DNA of 64,000 nt from Hyphomicrobiaceae bacterium (GCA_002919265.1 PKEY01000070.1:23105-87104), one strand, 5' to 3'; positions 27,146 to 37,270 are shown, counted from the first letter of the stretch. Notes: generated by a model from the sequence alone, not told the origin. A program made the numbers and translations.

Positions 27146-27808
27146 CTACGATCCCGCGCCCAGAACCGCGCGGATCAGGCGCTTTGCATCCTCACTGTCC
27201 CATTCTGCGGGTCCAGTGAGGCGGCCGATTTCGCGCCCGTCTCCGTCAATCAAAATAGTAACGGGCAGGCCGACGGCTTTGAGCTGCGAGGTAGCTCTGG
27301 TCGTGGGATCGACGTAAAGTCCGAGAGCTTTCACATCGATCTGATTAAGAAACTTCCTGGACACTTCTGCCCCACCGCGGTCCACACTGAGCGCGACGAC
27401 CTCGAAATGCTCAGAGCCTAATGCCTGCTGCAAGCGGTCGAGTGCCGGCATTTCTTTGCGACATGGTGCGCACCAAGTGGCCCAGAGATTGAGAAGCACG
27501 ACCTTGCCGCGCCAATCTGCGAGGGAGCGCTCAGCGCCAGTACCGTCAAAGAATTTGAAATCGGGCAGCGGCTCCGGCTCCTTCTTGAACACGAAGGCCG
27601 CCATGTGGCCCTTGCTCAAATCATTGGCGCCAGGGCCGCGCGGAAGCTGCCGCGGTGTCTCGGCTGCCGAGCTTCCTGAGACTGAGGTCCGCGCCGCCGT
27701 CGTCTTAACGTTGTCAGGCCGTCCTAGAGTGACGTATACCGCGCCAAATCCAATCAGCGCTGCCGCGAGAACCACGAGCAAGGATCTGGCGGTTGCTGAG
27801 TTCAGCAT
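27146..27808 (-). CDS. TlpA-like membrane-anchored thioredoxin
   Basis: This 220-residue protein has an N-terminal membrane anchor (about residues 8-27, LLVVLAAALIGFGAVYVTL), a linker, and a TlpA/ResA thioredoxin domain with the active site WATWCAPCRKEM (about residue 119) and a cis-Pro in VGLPVTILIDGDGREIGRL. It should face the periplasm and reduce disulfides, for example in cytochrome c or oxidase assembly. I use ATG 27808; the track's 418-residue form reads back across the start of argH on the other strand, where argH is clearly the true gene. It is divergent from argH with 63 bp between starts. Confidence 0.9.
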   Translation of the reverse strand: MLNSATARSLLVVLAAALIGFGAVYVTLGRPDNVKTTAARTSVSGSSAAETPRQLPRGPGANDLSKGHMAAFVFKKEPEPLPDFKFFDGTGAERSLADWRGKVVLLNLWATWCAPCRKEMPALDRLQQALGSEHFEVVALSVDRGGAEVSRKFLNQIDVKALGLYVDPTTRATSQLKAVGLPVTILIDGDGREIGRLTGPAEWDSEDAKRLIRAVLGAGS

Positions 27809-27871
27809 ATCGCGTACTCGGCCCTTCTTTGATTGTCGCGTCGCGAACTGAAGCCGTAGGAGCCCCGATCC

Positions 27872-29293
27872 ATGGACAACGATTCGGCCAACAACTCGGC
27901 CAACAAGATGTGGGGAGGCCGGTTTTCCATGTCGCCGGCCCAGATCATGGAGGAGATTAACGCCTCCATAGACTTCGACAAGGTTCTGGCCCCGCAAGAT
28001 ATACGCGGCTCGAAGGCGCATGCGGCAATGCTTGCCGCCCAGGGCATCATCTCGAAGGAAGATGAAGCCAGTATTCAGGCGGGCCTCGACCAGATCATGG
28101 CCGAGATTGAGGCTGGAACCTTCAAGTTCTCGCGGTCCCTTGAGGACGTGCATATGAACGTGGAGGCGCGCCTCAAGGACATCATCGGCGCGCCGGCAGG
28201 TCGGCTTCACACAGCGCGCTCGCGAAACGATCAGGTTGCGCTCGACTTCCGCCTGTACGTACGCGACCGGATCGATGAGTTCGACAGTGCTCTCGCGGGG
28301 TTGCAGCTCGCGCTGGCCCGCAAGGCGGAAGTGCATGCAGAAACGATCATGCCGGGCTTCACGCATTTGCAGCCCGCGCAGCCCGTGACCTTCGGCCATC
28401 ACCTGTTGGCCTACGTTGAGATGCTTTCGCGCGATCGTGGTCGCCTGCGGGATGCCCGAGCTCGGCTCAACGAATGCCCGCTGGGTGCAGCGGCTCTGGC
28501 CGGCACGTCTTTCCCGATAGATCGCGAAATGACAGCCCGGGCGCTTGGCTTCGACCGCCCGACGGCCAACTCGCTCGATAGCGTTTCCGATCGCGATTTC
28601 GCCCTCGAAACGCTTTCAGCGGCGAGCATCGCGGCAATGCACCTTTCGCGGCTGGCAGAAGAAATCGTCATCTGGATGACGCCGCAGTTCGGGTTCATCC
28701 GCCTGTCCGATCGCTTCACCACCGGCTCATCGATTATGCCGCAGAAGCGCAATCCCGATGCGGCCGAGCTGATCCGGGCAAAAGTTGGACGCATCGCCGC
28801 CGCGTTTCAAAGCCTCCTGATGGTAATGAAGGGGCTGCCTCTCACCTACTCGAAGGACATGCAGGAGGACAAAGAGGTCACGTTCGACGCCCTCGATAAT
28901 TTCGCTCTGGTCATCGCAGCTATGACCGGAATGGTCGAGGACATGGAGCCCAACATTGAGGCCATGCGGCGCGCCGCGAGCAGCGGCTATTCAACAGCCA
29001 CCGATCTTGCGGACTGGCTGGTGCAGCGATTAGGCGTGCCCTTCCGTGAAGCCCACCACATCACAGGGCGAATAGTTGCAGAAGCAGAGCGCCGCGGCGT
29101 CGAACTCGAGCATCTACCACTCGAGGCGATGCAAGCCATCGAGCCTCGCATCACCGCCGATGTTTACTCTGTTCTCAGCGTAGAAAACTCCGTTCGGAGC
29201 CGCACCAGTTATGGTGGAACGGCGCCACACAACGTCAGAGAAATGGCTCGTTTGTGGATAAACCGGTTGGGAGAAAATCAAATGCGAGGTTAA
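27872..29293 (+). CDS. argH: Argininosuccinate lyase
   Basis: ArgH splits argininosuccinate into arginine and fumarate, the last step of arginine synthesis. The 473-residue length is normal. Seen are KMWGGRFS near the start, the substrate-binding [16 protein letters not shown] (about residue 112), [10 protein letters not shown] (about 158), and the superfamily signature [12 protein letters not shown] (about 285) with the catalytic serine loop. The ATG at 27872 is preceded by GGAGCCCC. The track includes an Asn/Ser-rich head ([10 protein letters not shown]). A small exported cysteine-repeat protein gene follows. Confidence 0.97.
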   Translation: MDNDSANNSANKMWGGRFSMSPAQIMEEINASIDFDKVLAPQDIRGSKAHAAMLAAQGIISKEDEASIQAGLDQIMAEIEAGTFKFSRSLEDVHMNVEARLKDIIGAPAGRLHTARSRNDQVALDFRLYVRDRIDEFDSALAGLQLALARKAEVHAETIMPGFTHLQPAQPVTFGHHLLAYVEMLSRDRGRLRDARARLNECPLGAAALAGTSFPIDREMTARALGFDRPTANSLDSVSDRDFALETLSAASIAAMHLSRLAEEIVIWMTPQFGFIRLSDRFTTGSSIMPQKRNPDAAELIRAKVGRIAAAFQSLLMVMKGLPLTYSKDMQEDKEVTFDALDNFALVIAAMTGMVEDMEPNIEAMRRAASSGYSTATDLADWLVQRLGVPFREAHHITGRIVAEAERRGVELEHLPLEAMQAIEPRITADVYSVLSVENSVRSRTSYGGTAPHNVREMARLWINRLGENQMRG

Positions 29294-29351
29294 GTTGCTC
29301 CTATCCCATTGCGGGGAAAGGGATAACCGAGCTTTAGGGGGACTCGGGAGA

Positions 29352-29654
29352 ATGCGGGGTATGATCGCGGCCGGCGCCGTTTGCGCCGGTTGGTTCATGT
29401 TGTGCACCCAGAGTATCGGCGAGCCCTTCAATACCTGGACCTATTACGAATGCGTGCAGGATTGCCGGGACAATAAACCAATCGAAATGACGCTTCAGCA
29501 GTGCATCATCCTGCAGAAGTGCGATCAATATCCGCGACCGCGTCGCACCTATCAGGAATGCGTTCGATACTGTGAAGCCCAATTGGTACTGACTGGCCAG
29601 ACACTGCAACAGTGCATCGCAAAGTACGTCTGCAGCCAGTATCCGCAGAGGTAA
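29352..29654 (+). CDS. Small exported protein with a duplicated four-cysteine unit
   Basis: I do not recognise this 100-residue protein. A hydrophobic N-terminus (GMIAAGAVCAGWFMLC) looks like a signal peptide. The mature part has two copies of one unit: YECVQDC...TLQQCIILQKCDQYP and YQECVRYC...TLQQCIAKYVCSQYP, that is ECVxxC-x9/11-TLQQCIxxxxCxQYP. The eight cysteines suggest two disulfide pairs per unit, in a periplasmic or secreted protein. I use ATG 29352, which has a GGGAGA site; the track start at 29295 adds an unlikely head. It follows argH by 58 bp on the same strand and may be co-transcribed. Confidence 0.7.
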   Translation: MRGMIAAGAVCAGWFMLCTQSIGEPFNTWTYYECVQDCRDNKPIEMTLQQCIILQKCDQYPRPRRTYQECVRYCEAQLVLTGQTLQQCIAKYVCSQYPQR

Positions 29655-29715
29655 TGCGGACACTCATTGACGCTGCTATTCGCAGCATCGCGCGTTCGTG
29701 ATTCGACGCTAAACG

Positions 29716-30486
29716 CTAGGCCCGTACCCAGCCATTGCTCGTGAGCCGCTCTTGCGGCTGGAAACGCGTCTTGTAGCTCATCTTGCGCGAGCCCTCGATC
29801 CAATATCCGAGGTACAGGTAGGGCAAGCCAAGCTGGCGCGTGTACTCGATGTGTTCGAGGATCATGTAGGTTCCCAAGCTGCGGCGCGGCACGCTCGTAT
29901 CGTAGAAGCTGTAAACCATCGAAATGCCGTCCGAAAGCCGATCGCAAAGCGCCACCGCCGCCAGCGGCCCCGATAGCGACTCTCCGGATTCAGGACGCAC
30001 GCGATATTCGGAGAGAAACGTATCGACGATGGTGTCTTCCACCATCATGGCATAATCGAGCACCGTCATGTCGGCCATGCCGCCATCGGAATGACGGGCG
30101 TCGATATAGCTGCGGAAGAGCGCGTATTGTTCGGCGGTCGGCCGCGGTGGAATTCGCCTGACGGCAAGATCCCGATTGGCATCCATCACGCGCCTGAAGC
30201 TGCGCGAAAACTTGAACTCGTTGACGGGCACGCGCACCGAAATGCAGGACTGGCACCCCTCGCAGTAGGGCATATAGGCGACGTTCTGACTTCGACGGAA
30301 GCCGCCCTTAAGTAGATGGTCGATGAGCGCTGGCGGTTTGTCGTGCGTGAGATGCGTGAACAGCTTACGCTCCAGCCGGCCCGGCAAATATGGGCACGGC
30401 TGCGGTGCAGTCACATAGAATTCCGGAAAGTTCTTCTGCTGTTCTGTCATTCGACTGGCGTTTCGGGGCGAACGCTTGGGCTCCAT
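29716..30486 (-). CDS. bpt: Aspartate/glutamate leucyl- or arginyltransferase (Bpt)
   Basis: This 256-residue enzyme of the Ate1/Bpt family transfers leucine (or arginine) from tRNA to N-terminal Asp or Glu and so marks proteins for ClpS/ClpAP. Seen are [45 protein letters not shown] (about residue 68, with the CxxCxxC-like cluster) and the late [20 protein letters not shown]. An in-frame ATG at 30450 ([11 protein letters not shown]) fits the family start better than 30486, but neither has a clear ribosome-binding site. It faces the cysteine-repeat gene. Confidence 0.92.
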   Translation of the reverse strand: MEPKRSPRNASRMTEQQKNFPEFYVTAPQPCPYLPGRLERKLFTHLTHDKPPALIDHLLKGGFRRSQNVAYMPYCEGCQSCISVRVPVNEFKFSRSFRRVMDANRDLAVRRIPPRPTAEQYALFRSYIDARHSDGGMADMTVLDYAMMVEDTIVDTFLSEYRVRPESGESLSGPLAAVALCDRLSDGISMVYSFYDTSVPRRSLGTYMILEHIEYTRQLGLPYLYLGYWIEGSRKMSYKTRFQPQERLTSNGWVRA

Positions 30487-30555
30487 GCTCGCAATCGTTG
30501 TATTGAGAGTAAGTGAGCTGCCCTCGCCTAATCAAGCGCGGTGACAATTGAGCCT

Positions 30556-31893
30556 TTATCGATACAAGCCATGCCGCGCTCCCAAGAGCCCCTCCGGCCG
30601 CCAGATCAGCAGTGCGGCCAACAGGGTGTAGATAGCCAAATCACGATATTCGATCGGAAAAAGGATCGACCAGACCATCTCGGCTCCGCCGATGAGGATG
30701 GCACCGAGAAGCGCGCCAGGGATTGATCCGATCCCGCCTGCGATAGCGGCGATCAGCGCCTTGAGGCCGAAAACAATTCCGCCGGCAAATCCAACACCTC
30801 CGTAATAGAACGTGACGATGGTGCCCGCGAGGCCGGCCAATCCGCATGCGAGCACAAAGGTGGTCATGAGGAGGCCTCGAAAGTTTACGCCCAAGAGCGC
30901 GGCGGCGATGGGGTCGTCGGCACAGGCCCGCCAGCTGCGGCCGTACCGCGTCCACTTCATCATTGCGAGCAACCCTAACGCCACGAAAACGGCGAATGCG
31001 CTAACCGAGATTCCAATCGGCGTAACGGTGACGACGAAGCCTTCACTCGCTGCAATGGCCGTCGGATTGTTGAAGAACGGCTCCATCCACCGCAAGGCTG
31101 AGCCCTGGGACAAGCGCATATACTCCTGCAGCGCCATAGCGAGGCCAACCGTGGCGATCAGTACTTGCTGGCCAGACGCGCGATGGAGGGGCTCGAAGAT
31201 GAAGCGACTTGCGACATAACCGTGCGTCCCCGCTGCGAAGAGCCCGAGCGCGAGGCTCACGGCAAGCACGTCCGGCCAGAAAGTCAGCGCGCCGGCAAGT
31301 GGAACTCCGAGCAGAGCTGCATAACCACCCAGCGCCGCGAATTCCCCGAACGCCAGGTTGATCCTGCCGATAAGTCCGTACACAAGGGCGTAGGCTGGCG
31401 CGAGAACGGCGTAGATACCGATAAGCGGCAAGGCGGAGACGACGTGCTGGAGAACGAACGCTAGCGGTTGCGAGATTTGGGGTACGTAGCCGAGTTGGAG
31501 ATACGGTGCCGGATCGGCCGCTGCCGATTCCTGCGAGCCCAGCCAGAACAGCTTCAGGATGGCGAGGCGAACTTCGCTGAGCTCTTTGCCATCACTCCAG
31601 GCCGCAACCAGCCGGTCATTCGTATCAAAAAGCACTGTTCCAAACCGGCAAAGTAGAGTGCGCGTTCGCTGATGACCGGAAGCGGTACGCACTGCATAGC
31701 GGACCTCCACCCCACCACCAGGGGCCTTGGTCGTCGACTGGACTTGGAAGCTGCTCTCGGGCGGATTGATCGCCGGAATCAACATCCGGCAAATTCGGGC
31801 TTCGTGCGCGTCGGGCAAGCCGCTGCACCCTCCCAGCACCGTGAGCACCAGTGCCGCAACAACAATCCGAAACTCATCAGGCCAGCGCGCCAA
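30556..31893 (-). CDS. LivH-type ABC permease with lipoprotein-like N-terminal domain
   Basis: Residues about 155-445 are a branched-chain amino acid permease of the LivH family with about eight hydrophobic segments (YGLIGRINLAFGEFAALGGYAA; GLKALIAAIAGGIGSIPGALLGA). The first 150 residues are unusual: MARWPDEFRIVVAALVLTVLGGCSG is a lipoprotein-style signal with a Cys lipobox, followed by about 120 soluble residues that I do not recognise (two further cysteines, at ARICRML and TLLCRFG). Normal LivH proteins have about 290-300 residues and no such head. No LivM, LivG, LivF or LivK gene is adjacent. The join is in one frame without a stop, so it is a real fusion in this sequence. Confidence 0.85.
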   Translation of the reverse strand: MARWPDEFRIVVAALVLTVLGGCSGLPDAHEARICRMLIPAINPPESSFQVQSTTKAPGGGVEVRYAVRTASGHQRTRTLLCRFGTVLFDTNDRLVAAWSDGKELSEVRLAILKLFWLGSQESAAADPAPYLQLGYVPQISQPLAFVLQHVVSALPLIGIYAVLAPAYALVYGLIGRINLAFGEFAALGGYAALLGVPLAGALTFWPDVLAVSLALGLFAAGTHGYVASRFIFEPLHRASGQQVLIATVGLAMALQEYMRLSQGSALRWMEPFFNNPTAIAASEGFVVTVTPIGISVSAFAVFVALGLLAMMKWTRYGRSWRACADDPIAAALLGVNFRGLLMTTFVLACGLAGLAGTIVTFYYGGVGFAGGIVFGLKALIAAIAGGIGSIPGALLGAILIGGAEMVWSILFPIEYRDLAIYTLLAALLIWRPEGLLGARHGLYR

Positions 31894-31951
31894 AATTCAG
31901 GTCCCCGGTCAGATGGCTGACCTTGGTGCATCCACCCCGCGGCCTGATGTT

Positions 31952-33120
<1,169 letters not shown>

Positions 33121-33228
33121 TTATGCTTGAGACGGTCCGGGTGTTTCCCCAAGAGCCCCCACGCACTCAAACGATGGCGGCCGGATATCTCGGCGATGCG
33201 CCCGCCCATCATCTCAAAGATTTACGGC

Positions 33229-33510
33229 TCATATCAGCCCCCGCTCTTCGAGCAGACGGCGCACCTCGATGAGGCTTCCGACATGCTGGCCGACCAGCGC
33301 GCTCGCCTGAGACAGCGCACGGATGCTGTGCCTGAAGCTACGTTGCATGTGCCAATCAGCCGTCTTCCAGGAGGGCGCCTTGCGGCTTTCTCGGCTTGCA
33401 TCTTCGGCCAATCGCAGATTCTTGCGCACCTCGGCCCAGAGCAGAAAGTCGGACGCGCCTGAACGGTGGCTCAGCGTCGGAATATGGTCGTGTACCGCTA
33501 CTTGTGACAT
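33229..33510 (-). CDS. Hypothetical small protein
   Basis: I do not recognise this 93-residue ORF. It is charged, soluble and free of low complexity (ASDFLLWAEVRKNLRLAEDA; ALVGQHVGSLIEVRRLLEER), with helical character and a His/Arg-rich middle. I use ATG 33510, which has GGAGA about 10 bases upstream, instead of the track start at 33585. It lies upstream of hemB on the same strand, 207 bp away. The protein looks like real coding sequence, but no family supports it. Confidence 0.45.
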   Translation of the reverse strand: MSQVAVHDHIPTLSHRSGASDFLLWAEVRKNLRLAEDASRESRKAPSWKTADWHMQRSFRHSIRALSQASALVGQHVGSLIEVRRLLEERGLI

Positions 33511-33818
33511 CTCGCGAAATCTCCGAGCTGCGAGAATTGGGAACCGAAAAGGAGGGGCAGCCAATCTGTGGCCGACCGGACGCACTCGCTACACGACGCG
33601 ACGAACTGTGAACTGTCTATGTTCTATATTTGTTCCAATGAATAGTCCACAGAAATTTTCACGCTTTGTTCTCGTGATCTTAGGTACCAGTCTACACGGC
33701 GGGGACGGCGCGGCCCTCGCGTTCACTTCATCGCGTGAGAAGCTCGGCGGAAAATCCGCTAAACTACTCAGGTTTACGGTTAGGACAGGGCGTGTTCGGA
33801 GCGACTAAGGATTAGCTC
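33511..33818. other. Gene-free stretch between the hypothetical gene and the extensin-like gene
   Basis: No ORF here looks real on either strand; the 161-residue plus-strand ORF of the track (33323-33808) overlaps the hypothetical gene and has no domain-like composition. A weak GGAGC/GCTCC inverted repeat lies just before the extensin-like stop, without a T-tract. Confidence 0.4.
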
Positions 33819-35033
33819 CTACTCGCAGTAATTACTGTTTCTGCGCTTGGCCATGTCCAAGTGAAAATGGTTGCGGTGCGCCTCGTTGGCCTCTGGCCCG
33901 AGGACCGTTCCGAAATGTCGGCACGCGGCGCCGTGAATCGCTCGGAGAAATCGTGCAGCGCGATTATCAGGCTGAGCCTCCAGCGCCTTCATGTTCGATG
34001 TGCTTCCGGGCCCGCCAAGATGGCTGGCTGTCCTAAGAACCGGCACTTCCTTGCGCTTATCGCGTGGCGCCTTTTGCCCTTTCGCTTCGCGTTTCACCGC
34101 CGGAGCGGTTGCCAATGCGACGGTCTTTCGGATCGGTAAGGGAACGGTCTTTCGCACCGGCAAAGGGATCGACTTGCGGACCGACAGCGGAATTGCGGAT
34201 GCCATCATGATGTTTGCAGCCTGGCGGTCCCCATTTTTCGAAACCGCTTCGGACGCAGAGTTGCCAGCCGACTTGGAACTTGCCGCAGCCGCTGCGCGCT
34301 TTGCTTCTTCCTCGGCTTTGGCGCGCGCTACGATGGCTTGCACATCCCGCGCCGTCAGTCCCCATCCGGTAAGGAGATTGACCTCCAGTCCTGACTTGGT
34401 CGTGAAGCTGCCGATGTCAACGGCGTTCGCCAAAGCGTGTTCGCTGAGCCGTGTCGTCTTGCGACCGTAGGCGTTGCGGCATGAATAGGAGCTCATGGTG
34501 CCGATCTTCACGATCGGGCCGTCGAGATGCTCCTTGGCCAATGGTTGCAGATCCTCCTTTATCCATTTCGCCAGCGAAGCGACCAGGTCGCACGTGACGG
34601 TCACCGGTGGAGAGAAGGCGACCTCAGGATTCCGACCAATGCTGACGAGTCGCACAGGGGCAGGCGCACCGCACTGGCCTTCCTTGATGGGGTCGGCGGC
34701 TTCAATCACTGCCTCGATGCCGCGGAGAACCTTGTCGCAATGAGCCTTGGCTTCCCGGATCTCCTCCTCAGTCCACGTCAGCGGAGGCGTCGACGCAGAC
34801 CCAGCCTTGTCAGTGCTGTTTGCTTTCTGGTTCTCTGATCCAGTGTTGCTGGGCTGCTCGGCCTGCGATGGACCTGCTGCATCCGATTTGCCAGAGTTCG
34901 CCTCTTTCTGAGATTTCTCTACAGCTGGTCCGCTTTTTGTGACACGAGCGCCACGTTCCTTCGCAGACACCTGGTGAGCGGCAAATATCAGCGCGGTCAG
35001 CGCCAGAAGGGCGGTAGAAACAACCTTCATCAT
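33819..35033 (-). CDS. Extensin-like family exported protein with a repeat-bearing insert
   Basis: This 404-residue protein has a signal peptide (VVSTALLALTALIFAAHQVSA), a charged low-complexity spacer of about 75 residues, and a bacterial extensin-like C-terminal domain: CGAPAPVRLVSIG, MSSYSCRNAYGRKTTRLSEHALANAVDIGSF and, at the end, CRHFGTVLGPEANEAHRNHFHLDMA. The SEHALANAVDI and HRNHFHLD motifs resemble the metal ligands of D-Ala-D-Ala peptidase/VanY-like folds, so a cell-wall role is likely. Between the two halves is an insert of about 115 residues, Ala/Lys-rich with three PLPxRKT units. I use ATG 35033 because it begins the signal peptide. Confidence 0.85.
   Translation of the reverse strand: MMKVVSTALLALTALIFAAHQVSAKERGARVTKSGPAVEKSQKEANSGKSDAAGPSQAEQPSNTGSENQKANSTDKAGSASTPPLTWTEEEIREAKAHCDKVLRGIEAVIEAADPIKEGQCGAPAPVRLVSIGRNPEVAFSPPVTVTCDLVASLAKWIKEDLQPLAKEHLDGPIVKIGTMSSYSCRNAYGRKTTRLSEHALANAVDIGSFTTKSGLEVNLLTGWGLTARDVQAIVARAKAEEEAKRAAAAASSKSAGNSASEAVSKNGDRQAANIMMASAIPLSVRKSIPLPVRKTVPLPIRKTVALATAPAVKREAKGQKAPRDKRKEVPVLRTASHLGGPGSTSNMKALEAQPDNRAARFLRAIHGAACRHFGTVLGPEANEAHRNHFHLDMAKRRNSNYCE
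34120..34191 (-). repeat. Three 24-bp tandem repeats in the extensin-like gene
   Basis: Three 24-bp units (on the plus strand starting ACGGTCTTTCGGATCGG, ACGGTCTTTCGCACCGG and ATCGACTTGCGGACCGA) encode IPLSVRKS, IPLPVRKT and VPLPIRKT-type octapeptides. They lie in the insert that splits the extensin-like domain. Confidence 0.85.
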
Positions 35034-35198
35034 CAGTGCCTGTGGTATCGCGCCACTCTGGCGCGGGACAGATACGTTTCCCCAGCGGCGTTTGAGCTGA
35101 GTTTCGCCCGATCTCCGTCCCATGTATAGGCCCATACGGTACTTCGGGCGCCGTAGTGTTCTTTTCAGGCCGCACTAACCCGAGCCTCGTTAGGAAGC

Positions 35199-36308
35199 AT
35201 GACAGAAGCAGTATCGACCGAAAGCGCTTACCGGGAGCTTACGATCACGCGAGAGGGTGCCGCGGGGCGCATTGTTCTCAACCGACCGCGCGCGCTGAAC
35301 GCGCTCAATGACGCAATGCGGGCAGAAATCACCGCTGCCATCCCGGGGTTCGCCCGCGACCCGAACATCTACGCACTGACGATCAAATCCGCGGTGCCGG
35401 GCGTATTTTCGGTAGGTGGTGATCTGCGTGAGCTGAGTACAGCTGCTCGCGAACGCTCGGAGGACGCACGCAAGTATCTCGCCGCCGACTACCGCCTCAA
35501 CTGGCTGCTCGAATGCTTCTCGAAGCCAACCATCTCGTTGATGAACGGGTTGGCGATGGGCTCCGGCGTTGGCCTTACCATGTACGGCACACATCGCGTG
35601 GCGGGCGAAGACTACAAGTTCGCCATGCCGGAGACCGGCGTCGGCTTTTTCCCCGACGTGGGCCTCGCCTGGGTGTTCGCCAGAATGCCAGGTCACGTGG
35701 GGATGTATCTGGGCCTTACGGGGCGCCAGATTGGTCGGGCTGATGCCTATCGCTTGGGAATCGTCACCCATTGCATTCGGGCGACCCAGTTTGAGGAGAT
35801 CGAGGCTGGTTTGCAGGCCGCCGATCCCGTCGATCCCCTGCTCGATGATCGGCACGAAGATCCGGGCCGGGGCGAATTGGAGCCCTATAGTGAAGTCATC
35901 GAGCGCTGCTTTTCGGCAGACACCGTCGAGGAAATTTTCGAGCGACTTGAGCAAGCCGCCCGCGGCGGCGGCACTGAAGGTGCGTGGTGCGCTGATGTTC
36001 TCGCGACGCTCAAGAAGCGTTCGCCCACGGCGCTCAAGGTTACGCACCGTCACATTCGCGAAGCTGCCTTCCGCGATCTTCGGCAGACGCTCATGCTCGA
36101 TTACCGGCTTGCGTGTCGGGCCATCGAGACACACGATTTCCACGAAGGCGTCCGTGCCCTGCTTATCGACAAGGACAAGAACCCGCAGTGGCGGCCGACT
36201 CACGTGAAGGACGTGACGGACACCATGCTCGACCGCTTCTTTGCGTTCCGGCCTGGCCAGGAGCTCATTCTTCCCACGCGGCAGGAAATGCAGGCGGCGC
36301 GGGTCTAA
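35199..36308 (+). CDS. Enoyl-CoA hydratase/isomerase family protein, 3-hydroxyisobutyryl-CoA hydrolase-like
   Basis: This 369-residue crotonase-fold protein has the length and C-terminal extension of 3-hydroxyisobutyryl-CoA hydrolases, which release 3-hydroxyisobutyrate in valine breakdown. Seen are IVLNRPRALNALNDAM (about residue 23), VFSVGGDLREL (about 70, oxyanion-hole side), NGLAMGSGVGLTMYGTHRVA (about 115) and ETGVGFFPDVGLAWVFARMPG (about 147), where the Glu and Asp are the family's catalytic pair. The long minus-strand ORF over it is a shadow. No valine-pathway genes adjoin it. Confidence 0.9.
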   Translation: MTEAVSTESAYRELTITREGAAGRIVLNRPRALNALNDAMRAEITAAIPGFARDPNIYALTIKSAVPGVFSVGGDLRELSTAARERSEDARKYLAADYRLNWLLECFSKPTISLMNGLAMGSGVGLTMYGTHRVAGEDYKFAMPETGVGFFPDVGLAWVFARMPGHVGMYLGLTGRQIGRADAYRLGIVTHCIRATQFEEIEAGLQAADPVDPLLDDRHEDPGRGELEPYSEVIERCFSADTVEEIFERLEQAARGGGTEGAWCADVLATLKKRSPTALKVTHRHIREAAFRDLRQTLMLDYRLACRAIETHDFHEGVRALLIDKDKNPQWRPTHVKDVTDTMLDRFFAFRPGQELILPTRQEMQAARV

Positions 36309-36438
36309 TCCCTCCGCGCCGGTTCACCCCGTTAGTGATTTATTAACCAAACCCTTTAGCAACTGATTCAGTGTGTCCGCGTAGCGTCACCCCGAAGCCG
36401 GCCGGGTAGGCCGCAAGTTTGAAAATGCGGGGAAAGGA

Positions 36439-36945
36439 ATGACGCTCGTCCAAACAGAAACTCATGCAGCTCCGGTTTCGACCGAAGATCTCGAAGGTGA
36501 ATATCTTCAGGCTCTGAGGCTCATCGAAAGGTTGCACCGGCTACTGCTCGACGTCATCAAGGACGAGCTGGACCGGAACGGAGGCTATGACCTGAACCCC
36601 GTGCAGGCGCTTCTGCTCCACAATCTCGGCAATGACGAGCTGACAGCTGGCGAGCTCAAGACGCGTGGTTACTATCTGGGCTCGAACGTTTCCTACAATC
36701 TCAAGAAACTCGTCGAGCTGGGCTACATCCATTACAAGCGTTCCGACCACGATCGGCGCTCCGTTCGGGTACGGCTCACCGAAAAGGGCGAAGAAATCTG
36801 TGCCCTCGTCCGCCAGCTCTATCGTCGTCAGCTTCGTTCTCTCGGCAGCGTCGGTGAAATTTCTTTTGAGGATCTTGAGGATCTCAACAGAACTTTAATG
36901 AGACTGGAGAGATTTTGGTCTTACCAGATCCGCTATCGCCTTTGA
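36439..36945 (+). CDS. ldtR: LdtR, MarR family regulator of an L,D-transpeptidase
   Basis: This 168-residue winged-helix regulator matches the LdtR group described in Liberibacter and Sinorhizobium, which controls an L,D-transpeptidase and stress tolerance. Seen are YDLNPVQALLLHNLGNDELTAGEL (helix 2), the recognition helix LGSNVSYNLKKLVELGYI (about residues 79-96) and the wing YKRSDHDRRSVRVRLTEKG. Its usual target gene, ldtP, is next downstream. GGGGAAAGGA lies just before the ATG. A clear terminator follows, so ldtP has its own promoter. Confidence 0.93.
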   Translation: MTLVQTETHAAPVSTEDLEGEYLQALRLIERLHRLLLDVIKDELDRNGGYDLNPVQALLLHNLGNDELTAGELKTRGYYLGSNVSYNLKKLVELGYIHYKRSDHDRRSVRVRLTEKGEEICALVRQLYRRQLRSLGSVGEISFEDLEDLNRTLMRLERFWSYQIRYRL

Positions 36946-36979
36946 GCGGAATTCACCCGCTCGATCCGACAATCTGTCC

Positions 36980-37012
36980 GACGCCCGCTTAACCTCACAG
37001 GGCGTCTTTTTT
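36980..37012 (+). terminator. Rho-independent terminator of ldtR
   Basis: GACGCCC and GGGCGTC form a 7-bp stem around 13 bases, followed at once by TTTTTT. It lies 34 bp after the ldtR stop and separates it from ldtP. Confidence 0.9.
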
Positions 37013-37076
37013 ATTGCACCTTCTCACCGTTCCCGGGTGGTCCGCGAACGACGACTTCACACATCCAGTTTATTGG

Positions 37077-37095
37077 ACAGAATTTCCCATTCTGT
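37077..37095. promoter_or_regulatory. Perfect inverted repeat upstream of ldtP (candidate LdtR operator)
   Basis: ACAGAAT-TTCCC-ATTCTGT is a perfect 7-bp inverted repeat with a 5-base spacer, 175 bp before the ldtP start, in the 325-bp gene-free stretch between ldtR and ldtP. MarR proteins bind palindromes of this size. The site is not repeated in the short region before ldtR, so self-control is not suggested. Apart from this and the ldtR terminator I see nothing in the stretch. Confidence 0.45.
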
Positions 37096-37270
37096 GTGGC
37101 AATTGGAACGTGCTCCCGCTTAGCCAGCGCGAATGCGCCGGTCCTGATCCGAGGGCAGACGTTCGCAGGCAACGCCTCGCAAAATTGGGGCATGTGCTCA
37201 GAATTCGTTAACGCCAGTAAGGCTACTGATGCAGTGAGATATCAGGCGGACCGGGCAGCGGAGGCGAGGA

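Noticed and set aside
27809-28402. N-terminal extension of the tlpA-like ORF
   Set aside because: It overlaps the start of argH on the opposite strand; the true protein begins with a membrane anchor at 27808.
33323-33808. 161-residue plus-strand ORF upstream of hemB
   Set aside because: It has Arg/Ser-rich composition typical of shadows, no ribosome-binding site and overlaps the more plausible minus-strand ORF.
35190-36203. 337-residue minus-strand ORF
   Set aside because: It lies wholly over the hydrolase-like gene, which has clear crotonase motifs; the minus-strand product has no domain features.
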